Source: JADJYF01 sp050186725 (GTDB lineage Bacteria; Pseudomonadota; Gammaproteobacteria; Ga0077536). Taken from it: DNA of 64,000 nucleotides. The notes beneath the pieces were generated by a model. The model saw nothing but the letters and a program-made list of their open reading frames with translations. It did no database searches and was not told the origin of the DNA. Below, piece by piece: positions 48,091-59,448 of this stretch. Both the position numbers and the translations under genes were made by a program. The stretch spans positions 11,346-75,345 of the forward strand of contig JBFWYG010000015.1 in NCBI GenBank assembly GCA_050186725.1, in the 5' to 3' direction. Positions within the stretch are counted from its first letter, which is position 1. Each line of letters opens with the position of its first letter.

Positions 48091-48346
48091 CGCGGCGGGC
48101 GCGCCGCTGGAACTGACCTTGGTGTCACGCCTCGACTGCGGCCTGTGCGAGAAGTTTGAGGCGGCGCTCGCGGCCTGGGACGTGCAGCGCGCGCGCTGGC
48201 GCCTGACGGTGGTCGACGTCGACGCGAGCCCGGCGCTCGTCGCGCGCTGGGGCGCCAAGGTCCCCGTGCTGCTCCTGGGCGAGCAGGAGGTGTGCAGCCT
48301 GCGCTTCCGCCCCGAGCGTCTCGCGGCCCTGCTCGCGCCGGCCTGA
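48083..48346 (+). CDS. Glutaredoxin-like protein (DUF836 family)
   Basis: An 87-residue thioredoxin-fold protein. LVSRLDCGLCEKFEAAL holds the CxxC pair, and VDVDASPALVARWGAKVPVLLL contains the cis-proline. Small proteins of this family commonly sit between mucD and lepA in Gammaproteobacteria. The ATG overlaps the mucD end by 8 bp. Redox partner unknown. Confidence 0.87.
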   Translation: MADAAGAPLELTLVSRLDCGLCEKFEAALAAWDVQRARWRLTVVDVDASPALVARWGAKVPVLLLGEQEVCSLRFRPERLAALLAPA

Positions 48347-48429
48347 ACGCCTCGCCGCAACCGGCAATCGTGTCGCGGGCCGGCCTGCGCTAGAATCGCG
48401 CGTTCTTCGCGCAGATTCCGACCTACCTC

Positions 48430-50234
<1,805 letters not shown>

Positions 50235-50238
<4 letters not shown>

Positions 50239-51014
50239 TCTGGGATTTCGCCGCGGTACTTACCCTGCTGGTACTGGTCAGCGGTGCGATATGGGCGCTG
50301 GACGCGCTGGTGTTCGAGCCGCGCCGCCGCGCCGGCGCCGTCGCGGGAGAGAGCCCGGCCACGCCCTGGCTGGCCGACTACGCGCGCTCCTTCTTCCCGA
50401 TATTTCTCATCGTGCTGCTGCTGCGCTCCTTCCTGGTCGAACCGTTCCGCATTCCGTCGGGCTCCATGATCCCGACCCTCCTGATCGGTGACTTCATCCT
50501 GGTCAACAAGTACGAGTACGGCATCCGCCTGCCGGTCCTCAACAAGAAGGTGCTGCCGCTCGGCGATCCGAAGCGCGGCGACGTGGTGGTGTTCCGTTTT
50601 CCCCTCGACCCGTCGACGCCGTTCATCAAGCGCATCGTCGGCCTGCCCGGCGACACCGTGCGCTACGTCGACAAGACGCTGTACGTCAATGGTGAGAAAG
50701 TGCCCGAGGTTCCAGCCGGAACTTACGTTGGTGTACGATCCGCCGCGGTACATACCGGCGCGCAGTTGTTCAAGGAACAGCTGGGTACCCGCCAGCACGA
50801 CATCATCGAGACGCCGGGCGCGGGTTCACTGAACGGCGAGTACCAGGTACCGGCAGGGCACTACTTCGTGCTCGGCGACAATCGCGACAACAGCCGGGAC
50901 TCGCGCTACTGGGGCTTCGTGCCGGATCAGAACCTGGTCGGTCGCGCGTTCTTCATCTGGATGGCCTGGGACAGCGGGCCGGCGTTAAAGCGCGTCGGCA
51001 CCATCATTCAATGA
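50235..51014 (+). CDS. lepB: Signal peptidase I
   Basis: A 259-residue type I leader peptidase. Two N-terminal TM segments (~5-22 and ~52-72) precede the catalytic domain. The nucleophile Ser is in FRIPSGSMIPTLLIGD, the general-base Lys in STPFIKRIVGLPGD, and the C-terminal box is FVLGDNRDNSRDSRYWG. ATGA overlap with lepA indicates coupling. Secreted proteins such as MucD and RseB are its expected clients. Confidence 0.96.
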
Positions 51015-51033
51015 CGAGGGAGAGGGCAGGGCG

Positions 51034-51435
51034 ATGATGACGAGAAAAGCACAGCGTGGCGTCACCCTCAGCGGGCTGATCATGGCCTGCATCGTGTTGG
51101 GCGTGGCGGCACTGCTCGTCATGCGACTGTGGCCGATTTACAACGAGAAGATGAAGGTCGACCAGGCGATGGACAAGCTGGCTTCCAACCCCGACTTGGG
51201 GCGCATGACCAAGCCGGAGATGGTGCAGGCCATCATGCGCCAGTTCGACGTCAGCGACGTCGATCGCTTCGACACCCTGTCGCTGAGCAAAGTGGTCACG
51301 GTGGGCAAGAAGAAGGGCAGCAACAACAAGGTGGTGATGATGGCCTACGAGATCCGCGCCCCCCTGTTCAGCAACCTCGACGTGGTGATGAACTACCGCA
51401 ACGTCAAGGAATTCGGTCCGGCCAAGACAGATTGA
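51034..51435 (+). CDS. DUF4845 membrane protein
   Basis: A 133-residue protein with one N-terminal TM segment (SGLIMACIVLGVAALLVMRLWP) and a short exposed domain. It matches in size and position the DUF4845 proteins found between lepB and rnc in Gammaproteobacteria. The hydrophobic start after RGVTLSGLI looks slightly pilin-like but lacks the Glu-5 and the cleavage motif. Function unknown. Confidence 0.8.
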   Translation: MMTRKAQRGVTLSGLIMACIVLGVAALLVMRLWPIYNEKMKVDQAMDKLASNPDLGRMTKPEMVQAIMRQFDVSDVDRFDTLSLSKVVTVGKKKGSNNKVVMMAYEIRAPLFSNLDVVMNYRNVKEFGPAKTD

Positions 51436-52124
51436 ACGATTTCTCCGCACAGCGCGCCACCGCGCGGGTGCACCGCGCGCTCGGCTACGAATTTCGCGAC
51501 GCGACCCTGCTCTGGCACGCCCTCACGCACCGCAGTTTCGGCACGCCCCACAACGAGCGCCTGGAGTTCCTCGGTGACGCCCTGCTGGGCATGATCGTCG
51601 CCGAGTACCTGTTCAACCGCTTCCCGGAGGCCGACGAGGGTCGCCTGACCCGTACCCGCGCCACCTTGGTCAACCGCGAGAGCCTGGCCGAACTGGCCCG
51701 TGATCTCGAACTCGGCGAGCACCTGCGCCTGGGCGAGGGGGAACTGAAGAGCGGTGGCTGGCGGCGCGATTCGATCCTGGCCAACGCGCTCGAGGCCCTG
51801 CTCGGCGCCATCTACCTGGATGGCGGCATGGATGCCTGCCGCGACACCGTACTGCGGGTGCTCGAGCCGCGCCTCGCTGCAATCGATCCCGCGACGTCCA
51901 CCAAGGATGCCAAGACCGCACTGCAGGAATACCTGCAAGGCCGACGCCTGAGCCTGCCCGAGTACACCACCATGGACATCACCGGCCCTTCCCACGCCCA
52001 GCTCTTCACCGTCAGCTGCGCTGTGGGCGTGCTGCCCGAACCCGTGATCGCGAGCGGTCCCAGCCGACGCAAGGCCGAGCAGGCCGCCGCGCGCGCGGCG
52101 CTCACCGCGCTCACCCAACGATGA
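51432..52124 (+). CDS. rnc: Ribonuclease III
   Basis: Double-strand RNA endonuclease for rRNA and mRNA processing. The 230-residue product has the signature NERLEFLGDALLGMIVAEYL, the second metal-binding block ALEALLGAIYLDGG, and a C-terminal dsRNA-binding domain (DAKTALQEYLQGRRLSLPEY). There is no ATG at the right place; TTG 51432, in a TTGA overlap with the DUF4845 stop, fits. The end overlaps era by 4 bp. Confidence 0.95.
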   Translation: MNDFSAQRATARVHRALGYEFRDATLLWHALTHRSFGTPHNERLEFLGDALLGMIVAEYLFNRFPEADEGRLTRTRATLVNRESLAELARDLELGEHLRLGEGELKSGGWRRDSILANALEALLGAIYLDGGMDACRDTVLRVLEPRLAAIDPATSTKDAKTALQEYLQGRRLSLPEYTTMDITGPSHAQLFTVSCAVGVLPEPVIASGPSRRKAEQAAARAALTALTQR

Positions 52125-53017
52125 ACGCCGCCGTGGAACGCTGCGGCCTGGTGGCCATCGTCGGACGCGCCAACGTCGGCAAGTCGACGCTCTTGAATGC
52201 GATCCTGGGACAGAAGCTCTCGATCACTTCGCGCAAACCGCAGACCACCCGCTACCAGCTGCTCGGCGTGAAGACCGTCGACGCGACCCAGCTGGTGTTC
52301 GTCGACACGCCTGGCTGGCAGCGCCATCCCAAGAACGAACTGAATCGCCGCATGAACCGCCAGGTGCGCCACGCGCTCGGCGACTGCGATCGCGCGGTGC
52401 TGGTGATCGATGCGCGCTACTGGCACGCGGACGACGAGCTGGTCTACCAGATGCTGGTCCAGGCCGGCCTGTCGGTGGTGCTGGCGCTGAACAAGCACGA
52501 TCTACTGAAACAGAAGTCCGAGCTGCTGCCGACCATCGCGAAGCTCGCCGCCGAACACGAGTTCGCCGCCGTGGTACCGATCTGCGCGCGCACCGGTGCG
52601 GGCGTGGACGCCCTGCTGGCGGAGCTGGCCAGCGGGCTGCCGGAACGGGCGCATCTCTTTCCGGCGGACCAGATCACCGATAGGCCGGAGCGCTTCTTCG
52701 CGTCCGAGATCATTCGCGAGAAGACCCTGCGCTTCCTCGGCGACGAGCTGCCCTACCGCACCACGGTGCTGATCGACGACTTCCAGGACGAGGACGGCCT
52801 GACGCGCATCCTCGCCACCATCTGGGTGGAGCGCGACAGCCAGAAGTCCATCGTGATCGGCAAGGACGGCGAACTGTTGAAGCGCATCTCCACCGAGGCC
52901 CGCCAGGATCTCGAGCAGCTGCTGGATCGCCGCGTCTACCTGCGCGTGTGGGTCAAGACCCGGCGTGGCTGGTCCGACAGTCCCGAGGCGCTGCAGAGCC
53001 TCGGCCTGGGCGAGTAG
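52121..53017 (+). CDS. era: GTPase Era
   Basis: A 298-residue GTPase for 16S rRNA maturation and 30S assembly. G1 is VAIVGRANVGKSTLLNAIL, switch region SRKPQTTRYQLLG, G3 FVDTPGWQ, G4 LNKHDLL. The C-terminal KH domain includes KSIVIGKDGELLKRISTEAR. ATGA overlap with rnc, the classic gene pair. Confidence 0.97.
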   Translation: MNAAVERCGLVAIVGRANVGKSTLLNAILGQKLSITSRKPQTTRYQLLGVKTVDATQLVFVDTPGWQRHPKNELNRRMNRQVRHALGDCDRAVLVIDARYWHADDELVYQMLVQAGLSVVLALNKHDLLKQKSELLPTIAKLAAEHEFAAVVPICARTGAGVDALLAELASGLPERAHLFPADQITDRPERFFASEIIREKTLRFLGDELPYRTTVLIDDFQDEDGLTRILATIWVERDSQKSIVIGKDGELLKRISTEARQDLEQLLDRRVYLRVWVKTRRGWSDSPEALQSLGLGE

Positions 53018-53034
53018 GGCGCGGCGGGGTCGGC

Positions 53035-53760
53035 GTGTCGCGCCTGGCCGCGGGCGACCTCGACCACGGCTGGGTGCTGCACCGGCGGCGCTACCGCGAG
53101 ACCAGCCTCATCGTCGAATTCCTCACGCGCGAACACGGCCGGGTCGCGGCCGTCGCGCGCGGCGCCCTGCGCGGGCGCTCCGCGCTGGCCAGCACACTGC
53201 AACCGTCGACGCCGCTCGGCTTGGGCCTGCGCGGACGCGGCGAGCTCATGACCCTGACCCATGCGGAACCCCTGGCACCGGCGCCCATCCTGGCCGGCGA
53301 CCGGCTCTACTGCCTGTTCTACCTGAACGAACTGGTGTTGCGCCTGACCGCCGCGCACGATCCCAACCCGCCCTTGATCGAGGTCTACGCCGAGGCGCTG
53401 ACGGCGCTCGCGGCCGACGCACCGCTGGAGGCGCTGCTGCGGCGCTTCGAGAAGCAGTTGCTGGACGCGCTCGGCTTCGGCCTGCAGCTCGACGCCGAGG
53501 CCGACACCGACGCGCCCCTCGCGCCCGAAGCCGAATACCACTACCTGGTGGAGCGCGGACCGGTGCGGGCGGGGCCCGCGTCGAGCGGTGTGCGCGTGCA
53601 GGGCGCCACGCTGCTCGCGCTCGCCGCGGACGAACCGCTGTCCGCGCGCGCACTGGCGGAGGCCAAGCGCCTCATGCGCGAGGTGTTGCATCATCACCTG
53701 GACGGCCGCCCGTTGGCCTCACGCGCGCTGTTCGAAGCGCAGGGCCGCGGAAAGCCGTAG
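53035..53760 (+). CDS. recO: DNA repair protein RecO
   Basis: A 241-residue RecF-pathway mediator that helps load RecA on gapped DNA. HGWVLHRRRYRETSLIVEFLTREHGRVA is the N-terminal OB-fold, and the GDRLYCLFYLNELVLRLT and FEKQLLDALGFG blocks are family hallmarks. GTG 53035 is taken as start, 17 bp after era, with GGGG upstream. Its stop TAG is followed by AATTGCCGCC; the resulting TAGAAT could be a pdxJ promoter box. Confidence 0.93.
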   Translation: MSRLAAGDLDHGWVLHRRRYRETSLIVEFLTREHGRVAAVARGALRGRSALASTLQPSTPLGLGLRGRGELMTLTHAEPLAPAPILAGDRLYCLFYLNELVLRLTAAHDPNPPLIEVYAEALTALAADAPLEALLRRFEKQLLDALGFGLQLDAEADTDAPLAPEAEYHYLVERGPVRAGPASSGVRVQGATLLALAADEPLSARALAEAKRLMREVLHHHLDGRPLASRALFEAQGRGKP

Positions 53761-53815
53761 AATTGCCGCCCTTCACGGCGTGCCCACGCCGACCTTTGCC
53801 GACGAGCCAGCCAGC

Positions 53816-54538
53816 ATGAAACTCGGTGTCAACATCGATCACGTCGCCACCCTGCGCCAGGCGCGACGCACCGCCTACCCGGACGTCGCCATCGCCGCGC
53901 GCGCCGCCGAGGTAGGTGGCGCGGACAGCATCACCGTGCATCTGCGCGAGGATCGACGCCACATCCAGGACGCCGACGTGCATCACCTGCGGCGCTCGCT
54001 CGAAGTGCCGATGAACCTCGAGATGGCGGCGACCGCGGAGATGGTCGCGCTGGCGTGCGCGGTACGGCCCTGGGCCTGCTGCATCGTGCCGGAGAAGCGC
54101 GAGGAACTGACCACCGAAGGCGGCCTGGACGTGGTCGGCAACTACGACATCCTGGCCCCCTATTGCGCGCACCTGGCGCGCGCCGGCATCGAAGTATCGC
54201 TATTCATCGATGCCGACGACGCGCAGATCGATGCCGCCGCGCGCCTCGGCGTAGCCGCGGTGGAGCTGCATACCGGCACCTACGCGGAGGCCCACGACGA
54301 GCAGGGGCGCGCCCGCGAGCTCGAAGTAGTGCGCCGCGGCGTGGAGCGCGCCGCCGCCGCCGGGCTGGTGGTCAACGCCGGCCATGGCCTCAACTACGGC
54401 AACGTCGCGCCCATCGCGCGCCTGGATGCCATCCGCGATCTGAATATCGGGCACGCCATCGTCGCGCGCGCGGTGTTCGTCGGACTGACCCAGGCGGTGC
54501 GCGAGATGAAGCAGGCGATGGACGAGGCGCGGGCGTGA
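53816..54538 (+). CDS. pdxJ: Pyridoxine 5'-phosphate synthase
   Basis: A 240-residue TIM-barrel enzyme for the last step of de novo vitamin B6 synthesis. LGVNIDHVATLRQARRTAYP, ITVHLREDRRHIQD, ACCIVPEKREELTTEGGLDV and NAGHGLNYGNV are diagnostic. Ends in a GTGA overlap with acpS, the conserved order in Proteobacteria. Confidence 0.97.
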   Translation: MKLGVNIDHVATLRQARRTAYPDVAIAARAAEVGGADSITVHLREDRRHIQDADVHHLRRSLEVPMNLEMAATAEMVALACAVRPWACCIVPEKREELTTEGGLDVVGNYDILAPYCAHLARAGIEVSLFIDADDAQIDAAARLGVAAVELHTGTYAEAHDEQGRARELEVVRRGVERAAAAGLVVNAGHGLNYGNVAPIARLDAIRDLNIGHAIVARAVFVGLTQAVREMKQAMDEARA

Positions 54539-54915
54539 TTCGCGGCATCGGCGTCGACATGGCGGAGATTCGCCGCTTCGGCGAGTCCTACGCGCGCTTC
54601 GGCATGCGCTTCCCGGAACGCATTCTCGGCGACACCGAGCTGCGCGACTTCGGCCGCGCGAGGAATCCCGCGCGCTTCCTCGCCATGCGTTTCGCCGCCA
54701 AGGAGGCGACCTCGAAAGCCCTCGGCACCGGGTTCAAGCAGGGCATCGCGCCGCGCCAGGTGCAGGTCATCCACGCGCCCAGCGGCAAACCGAATCTGAC
54801 CGTCGATGGGGAGGCCGCGCGCCTGTTCGAGCGCTTAGGGATCGCCGCGAGCCACATCAGCCTGACCGACGAGGGCGGCTTCGTGGTCGCCTTCGTGGTG
54901 CTCGAAACGCTTTGA
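54535..54915 (+). CDS. acpS: Holo-[acyl-carrier-protein] synthase
   Basis: Transfers 4'-phosphopantetheine from CoA to acyl carrier protein. The 126-residue product has GIGVDMAEIRRFGE (Asp metal ligand) and MRFAAKEATSKALGTGF (Glu ligand and CoA-binding Lys). GTG start in GTGA overlap with pdxJ. Length is standard. Confidence 0.96.
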   Translation: MIRGIGVDMAEIRRFGESYARFGMRFPERILGDTELRDFGRARNPARFLAMRFAAKEATSKALGTGFKQGIAPRQVQVIHAPSGKPNLTVDGEAARLFERLGIAASHISLTDEGGFVVAFVVLETL

Positions 54916-54972
54916 ACTCACGCGCCGGCCTGGCCGGCGCCTTCACCGCAGCCACAGACAGCCACGCACGCC

Positions 54973-56553
54973 ATGTCCGATCTCCATCCCGAAATCGCGC
55001 GCCGCCGTACCTTCGCGATCATCTCCCATCCCGACGCCGGCAAGACCACGGTCACCGAGAAGCTGCTCCTGCTCGGCGGCGCGATCAACATCGCCGGTAC
55101 GGTCAAGGCGCGCAAGACCGGCCGCTACGCGACCTCCGACTGGATGGAGATCGAGAAGCAGCGCGGCATCTCGGTCACCTCTTCAGTGATGCAGTTCGAG
55201 TATCGCGACCGGGTCATCAACCTGCTCGATACGCCCGGCCACGAGGACTTCTCCGAGGACACCTACCGCACGCTCACCGCGGTCGACTCCGCGCTGATGG
55301 TGATCGACGCGGCGCGCGGCGTCGAAGACCGCACCATCAAGCTGCTGGAGGTCTGCCGGCTGCGCAACACGCCGGTCATCACCTTCATCAACAAGCTCGA
55401 TCGCCACGCGCGCGATCCGCTCGACCTGCTGGACGAGATCGAGTCGGTGCTCAAGATCAAGTGCGCGCCGGTCACCTGGCCGCTGGGGTCCGGCCAGCAC
55501 TTCGACGGGATCTTCGATTTCCGCAGCCGCAGCGTCATTCCCTACACGCGCGGCAGCGACGCCGAGCAGCGCGAGGCAGCCGAGCTGGTCCCGCTGGAGG
55601 AGGCGCGCGCGCGCTTCCCCGACAGTACCAAGGTGTTGATGGAGGAAATCGAACTCATCGAGGGCGCGGGCACCGAGTACCGACGCGAGGACTACCTGGC
55701 CGGCGGCATCACGCCGGTGTTCTTCGGCACGGCGCTGCGCAATTTCGGCGTGCGCGAGCTGCTGGACGCCTTCGTCGACATGGCCCCACCGCCGCTGGAC
55801 CGGCCCACCACCACCGGCGTGGCGCCGGCGGCGAGCCCGACCTTCTCCGGCTTCGTATTCAAGATCCAGGCGAACATGGACCCGAATCACCGCGATCGCA
55901 TCGCCTTCGTGCGCATCTGCTCGGGGCAGTATGAGGAGGGCAAGAAGTTCTTCAACGTGCGCCTCGCGCGCCAGGTGCAGATGGCCAACGCGATCCGCTT
56001 CATGGCCCAGGGCCGCGACGCGACCGATTCGGCCTGGGCCGGCGACATCATCGGCTTCCACAATCACGGCACTATTCAAATCGGCGACACCTTCACCGAG
56101 GGTGAAGTCTTCAAGTTCACCGGCATCCCGAGCTTCGCGCCGGAACTCTTTCGCCGCGTGCGCACCGCAGACCCCTTGAAGAGCAAGGCGCTGTTGAAGG
56201 GACTGACCCAGCTCTGCGAGGAGGGCGCGGCGCAGGTCTTCAGCTACCTCAATCGCAACGATATCGTGCTCGGCGCGGTGGGCGTGCTGCAGTTCGACGT
56301 GGTCGCCTGGCGGCTGAAGTACGAATACTCGGTGGACTGCATTTTCGAGCCGGTGCAGGTGGCGACCGCGCGCTGGCTGAGCGCGGCCAAAGAGTCGACC
56401 CTGGACAAGATGAAGGCGCAGGCCGCGCAGTATCTCGCGATGGACGGCGCGGGCCAGCTGGCCTACCTGGCGCCGTCCTCGGTCAACCTGCAGCTGGCGC
56501 AGGAGAAGTATTCGGACGTGCAGTTCCGCGCCACGCGCGAAATGCTGGAGTAG
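54973..56553 (+). CDS. prfC: Peptide chain release factor 3
   Basis: A 526-residue GTPase that recycles RF1/RF2 from the ribosome. G1 is IISHPDAGKTTVTEKLLLLG, then SVTSSVMQFEYRDRVINLLD, G3 DTPGHEDFSEDT and G4 INKLDRHA. The RF3 C-terminal domain (DFTEGE-like region through YSDVQFRATREM) is intact. It lies 57 bp after acpS and converges with rne on a strong hairpin. Confidence 0.97.
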   Translation: MSDLHPEIARRRTFAIISHPDAGKTTVTEKLLLLGGAINIAGTVKARKTGRYATSDWMEIEKQRGISVTSSVMQFEYRDRVINLLDTPGHEDFSEDTYRTLTAVDSALMVIDAARGVEDRTIKLLEVCRLRNTPVITFINKLDRHARDPLDLLDEIESVLKIKCAPVTWPLGSGQHFDGIFDFRSRSVIPYTRGSDAEQREAAELVPLEEARARFPDSTKVLMEEIELIEGAGTEYRREDYLAGGITPVFFGTALRNFGVRELLDAFVDMAPPPLDRPTTTGVAPAASPTFSGFVFKIQANMDPNHRDRIAFVRICSGQYEEGKKFFNVRLARQVQMANAIRFMAQGRDATDSAWAGDIIGFHNHGTIQIGDTFTEGEVFKFTGIPSFAPELFRRVRTADPLKSKALLKGLTQLCEEGAAQVFSYLNRNDIVLGAVGVLQFDVVAWRLKYEYSVDCIFEPVQVATARWLSAAKESTLDKMKAQAAQYLAMDGAGQLAYLAPSSVNLQLAQEKYSDVQFRATREMLE

Positions 56554-56560
56554 AGGCGAG

Positions 56561-56591
56561 CGCCGCGGCCGTGAGCGTCACGACCGCGGCG
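56561..56591. terminator. Hairpin between convergent prfC and rne
   Basis: CGCCGCGG (56561-56568) pairs with CCGCGGCG (56584-56591), and an inner CGTGA / TCACG pair closes a 3-nt loop, giving a ~14-bp stem with one mismatch. It lies 7 bp past both stop codons and can serve both strands. No T-tract on either side. Confidence 0.6.
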
Positions 56592-56598
56592 ACTCGTG

Positions 56599-59448
56599 TC
56601 ACACGGTGCGATCTTCCTCGCGCGGCACGGTGCCGGGCTCCACCTCGTCCTCGGCGTCCTCGACGGCGAGCGGCGCGGCGTCGGCCACTTCGACAGCGGC
56701 CACTGGCACATCCTCGGCGCTCTGCGGCTGGGCGGCGTCGTCCATCGGCGGCTCGAACTCGAAGCGATTCTGCACGGCGACCACGACCGGCTCGACCCCG
56801 TCATCGGGCGCCACTACCTCGTCGCTTTCGGCGGGTGTCGCCGACACGACCGCGACGGAAGCCTCCACCGCGCCCGGGTTGATCACGGTCGAATCTTCGT
56901 CTTCGTCGTCGGCAACCGAGTAGTCCGGGGTGTTGAAGGCCTCCAGCACGCGCTCGCCGTACTCTTCCTCAGCCGGCGACAGCGCTGCGGCGGTGACGCT
57001 GGAGATGCCGCCCACCGGCGCCTCGTCCAGGCCTTCGAAGCGGGACGCGTCGTCGTCGTCGCGCGGGCGCTCCCCACGCCGGCCGTCGCGGCGACCACGA
57101 GGTGCGCCTTCGGCGACTTCGTCTGCGTCCCCGGGCGTGCCGGCGTTGTCGAGATTGCCCGTCTCCAGGCCCTGCGCCTCGGCGGCTGCAGTGCCACCGC
57201 CGCCGCCACGACGTCCGCGGCCACGGCCGCGACGTCTGCGCTCACCTTCCTCGCGTGGCGCCTGCTCGGTGCGATTGCCGTCGGCTTCGCCGCGCGGCGC
57301 GTCCACCTGGTTGCCGCTGCTGTCCTGGGGCGGCCGCGGTTCACGAGCTTCGCGCGGCTCACGGGCTTCGCGTGGCTCACGGGCTTCGCGTGGTTCACGC
57401 GGCTCCCGGACGTCGCGCGGTTCGCGCGGCTCGCGGTTGCCACGAGGCTCGCGTGGTTCACGCGGTTCGCGCGGCTCGCGGTTACCGTCACGCGGCGCGC
57501 GCTCTTCACGATTGCCTTCGCGCGGGGCGCGCGCCTCGCGCTGTCCGTCCCGCGGCGCGCGTTCCTCGCGCTCGCCGTCGCGCTCGCGACCGCCACGCCG
57601 TCCACGTCCGCGTCGATTACCGTCGCGCGCCTCGCTCTCGCCGCGGCGCTCGCCGTCACGGCCACCGCGACCGCGATTGCGTTCGTCCTGGCCGCGCTCG
57701 GGACGCGTCTCCGCGGTCGGAGCCGGATCGGCATGGCCGAACAGGCCGCCGAACAGCTTGGCGAAGAATCCCGGACGCGGCGCGGGAGCCGCCTCGGGGG
57801 GCGGCGCCGACGCCGGCGGCTCGGGTCTCGGCGCGGCGCGCGCGACGTCGCGGACCAGCGGCTGCGGGGGCGGCGGCTCGGGCTTGGAACGGGTCAGGTC
57901 GACCGTCGGGCTCTCGACCTCGGTGACCAGTTCGTACGACTCGCCGTGGGCCATCTTCGGCAGGTCCTGCTCGCGAATGCGCTGGATCTCGAAGTGCGGC
58001 GTCTCGAGGTTCTGGTTGGGGATCAGGAGGATCTGCACTTCCTGGCGGGTCTCGATGCGAGTCACGTCCTGCCGTTTCTCGTTCAGCAGGAAGGTGGCGA
58101 CATCCACCGGCACCTGGGCGGTGACCTTGGCGGTGGAGTCCTTCATCGCCTCTTCCTCGATGAGACGCAGCACGCCGAGCGCCGTCGACCTGACGCCGCG
58201 AATGGTACCGACGCCTTCGCAGCGCGGGCACACCTGGTGAGAGAACTCGGTCAGTGAAGGGCGCAGACGCTGACGCGACATCTCCAGCAGGCCGAAGCGC
58301 GAGATGCGCCCGAGCTGGACCCGGGCGCGATCGGCGGCCACCGCGTCGCGCAGCGTCTGTTCGACGGTGCGCTGGTTCTTGGCCGACTGCATGTCGATGA
58401 AGTCGATGACGATGAGACCGCCCAGGTCGCGCAGCCGCAGCTGCCGGCCGATTTCCTCGGCGGCCTCCTGGTTGGTGCGGAAGGCCGTCTCCTCGATATC
58501 CCCGCCCTGGGTCGCCTTGGCGGAGTTGATGTCGATGGTGATCAGCGCTTCGGTCGGCTCGATGACGATGGAGCCGCCGCTCGGCAGGCGCACCTGGCGC
58601 GCGAAGGCCGACTCGATCTGGCCCTCGATCTGGTAGCGGGTGAAGAGCGGGACGCTGTCCTCGTAGAGCTTCAGCTTGTTCAGGTTCTGCGGCATCACCT
58701 GCTGCATGAACTCCTGCGCCTGCTCGTAGAGCTTGCGGTCGTCCACCAGGATCTCGGCGATGTCGTTGCGCAGGTAGTCGCGCACCGCGCGGATGATGAC
58801 GTTGCGGTCCTGGAAGATGAGAACCGGCGCCTTGCGCGACTGCTGGGCCTCGTCGATCGCCTTCCACAGCTGCAGCAGGTAATCGAGGTCCCACTGCAGC
58901 TCTTCGGTGGACTTGCCAACCCCGGCAGTGCGCAGGATGAGCCCCATGTTGGAGGGGATTTCCAGCCCGGACATGGCCTCGCGGGCCTCGTCGCGGTCGT
59001 CGCCCTCGATCTGGCGCGACACGCCGCCGGCGCGGGGGTTGTTCGGCATGGCGACCAGGTAGCGGCCCGCCAGGCTGATGAAGGTGGTGAGCGCGGCGCC
59101 CTTGTTGCCGCGTTCCTCCTTCTCCACCTGGACCAGCACTTCCTGGCCCTCGGACAGGACATCCTTGATGTTCACCCGCGCGCCGTTCGCGCCGGTGCCC
59201 TTGCCCTTGTCCTTGAAGTAGGAGCGCGAGATTTCCTTCAGCGGCAGAAAGCCGTGGCGCTGTGACCCGTAGTCGACGAAGGCCGCTTCGAGGGCAGGCT
59301 CGATGCGCATGATCCTGCCCTTGTAGATGTTCGACTTCTTCTGTTCGCGGTTGGTGGCTTCGATGTCCAGGTCGTACAGGTGTTGGCCGTCGACCAAGGC
59401 GACGCGCAGCTCTTCGGGCTGCGTCGCGTTGACCAGCATTCTCTTCAT
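56599..59448 (-). CDS. rne: Ribonuclease E
   Basis: Essential endoribonuclease and degradosome scaffold, 949 residues. The catalytic half has an S1 domain (KSNIYKGRIMRIEPALEAAF), the two metal-binding aspartates in ITIDINSAK (~304) and IDFIDM (~346), and the zinc link CPRCEGVG (~409). From ~560 on, the protein is a disordered Arg/Glu/Pro-rich scaffold with near-perfect three-residue repeats. The E. coli-type autoregulation is suggested by a long leader. ATG 59448. Confidence 0.97.
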   Translation of the reverse strand: MKRMLVNATQPEELRVALVDGQHLYDLDIEATNREQKKSNIYKGRIMRIEPALEAAFVDYGSQRHGFLPLKEISRSYFKDKGKGTGANGARVNIKDVLSEGQEVLVQVEKEERGNKGAALTTFISLAGRYLVAMPNNPRAGGVSRQIEGDDRDEAREAMSGLEIPSNMGLILRTAGVGKSTEELQWDLDYLLQLWKAIDEAQQSRKAPVLIFQDRNVIIRAVRDYLRNDIAEILVDDRKLYEQAQEFMQQVMPQNLNKLKLYEDSVPLFTRYQIEGQIESAFARQVRLPSGGSIVIEPTEALITIDINSAKATQGGDIEETAFRTNQEAAEEIGRQLRLRDLGGLIVIDFIDMQSAKNQRTVEQTLRDAVAADRARVQLGRISRFGLLEMSRQRLRPSLTEFSHQVCPRCEGVGTIRGVRSTALGVLRLIEEEAMKDSTAKVTAQVPVDVATFLLNEKRQDVTRIETRQEVQILLIPNQNLETPHFEIQRIREQDLPKMAHGESYELVTEVESPTVDLTRSKPEPPPPQPLVRDVARAAPRPEPPASAPPPEAAPAPRPGFFAKLFGGLFGHADPAPTAETRPERGQDERNRGRGGRDGERRGESEARDGNRRGRGRRGGRERDGEREERAPRDGQREARAPREGNREERAPRDGNREPREPREPREPRGNREPREPRDVREPREPREAREPREAREPREAREPRPPQDSSGNQVDAPRGEADGNRTEQAPREEGERRRRGRGRGRRGGGGGTAAAEAQGLETGNLDNAGTPGDADEVAEGAPRGRRDGRRGERPRDDDDASRFEGLDEAPVGGISSVTAAALSPAEEEYGERVLEAFNTPDYSVADDEDEDSTVINPGAVEASVAVVSATPAESDEVVAPDDGVEPVVVAVQNRFEFEPPMDDAAQPQSAEDVPVAAVEVADAAPLAVEDAEDEVEPGTVPREEDRTV
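57340..57590 (-). repeat. In-frame short-period repeat in the RNase E scaffold region
   Basis: On the minus strand this codes for runs of REP/REA/RAP triplets (for example REPREAREPREAREP) mixed with RDGNREERAPRDG units. The DNA has 9-bp and 18-bp periods of CGCGGTTC/CGCGGCTC type. Such tracts change length by slippage and also mislead assemblers. Confidence 0.8.

Noticed and set aside
56596..58257. Plus-strand frames opposite the rne scaffold region
   Set aside because: Low-complexity Arg/Ser/Ala repeats produced by the antisense of REP/REA triplets.
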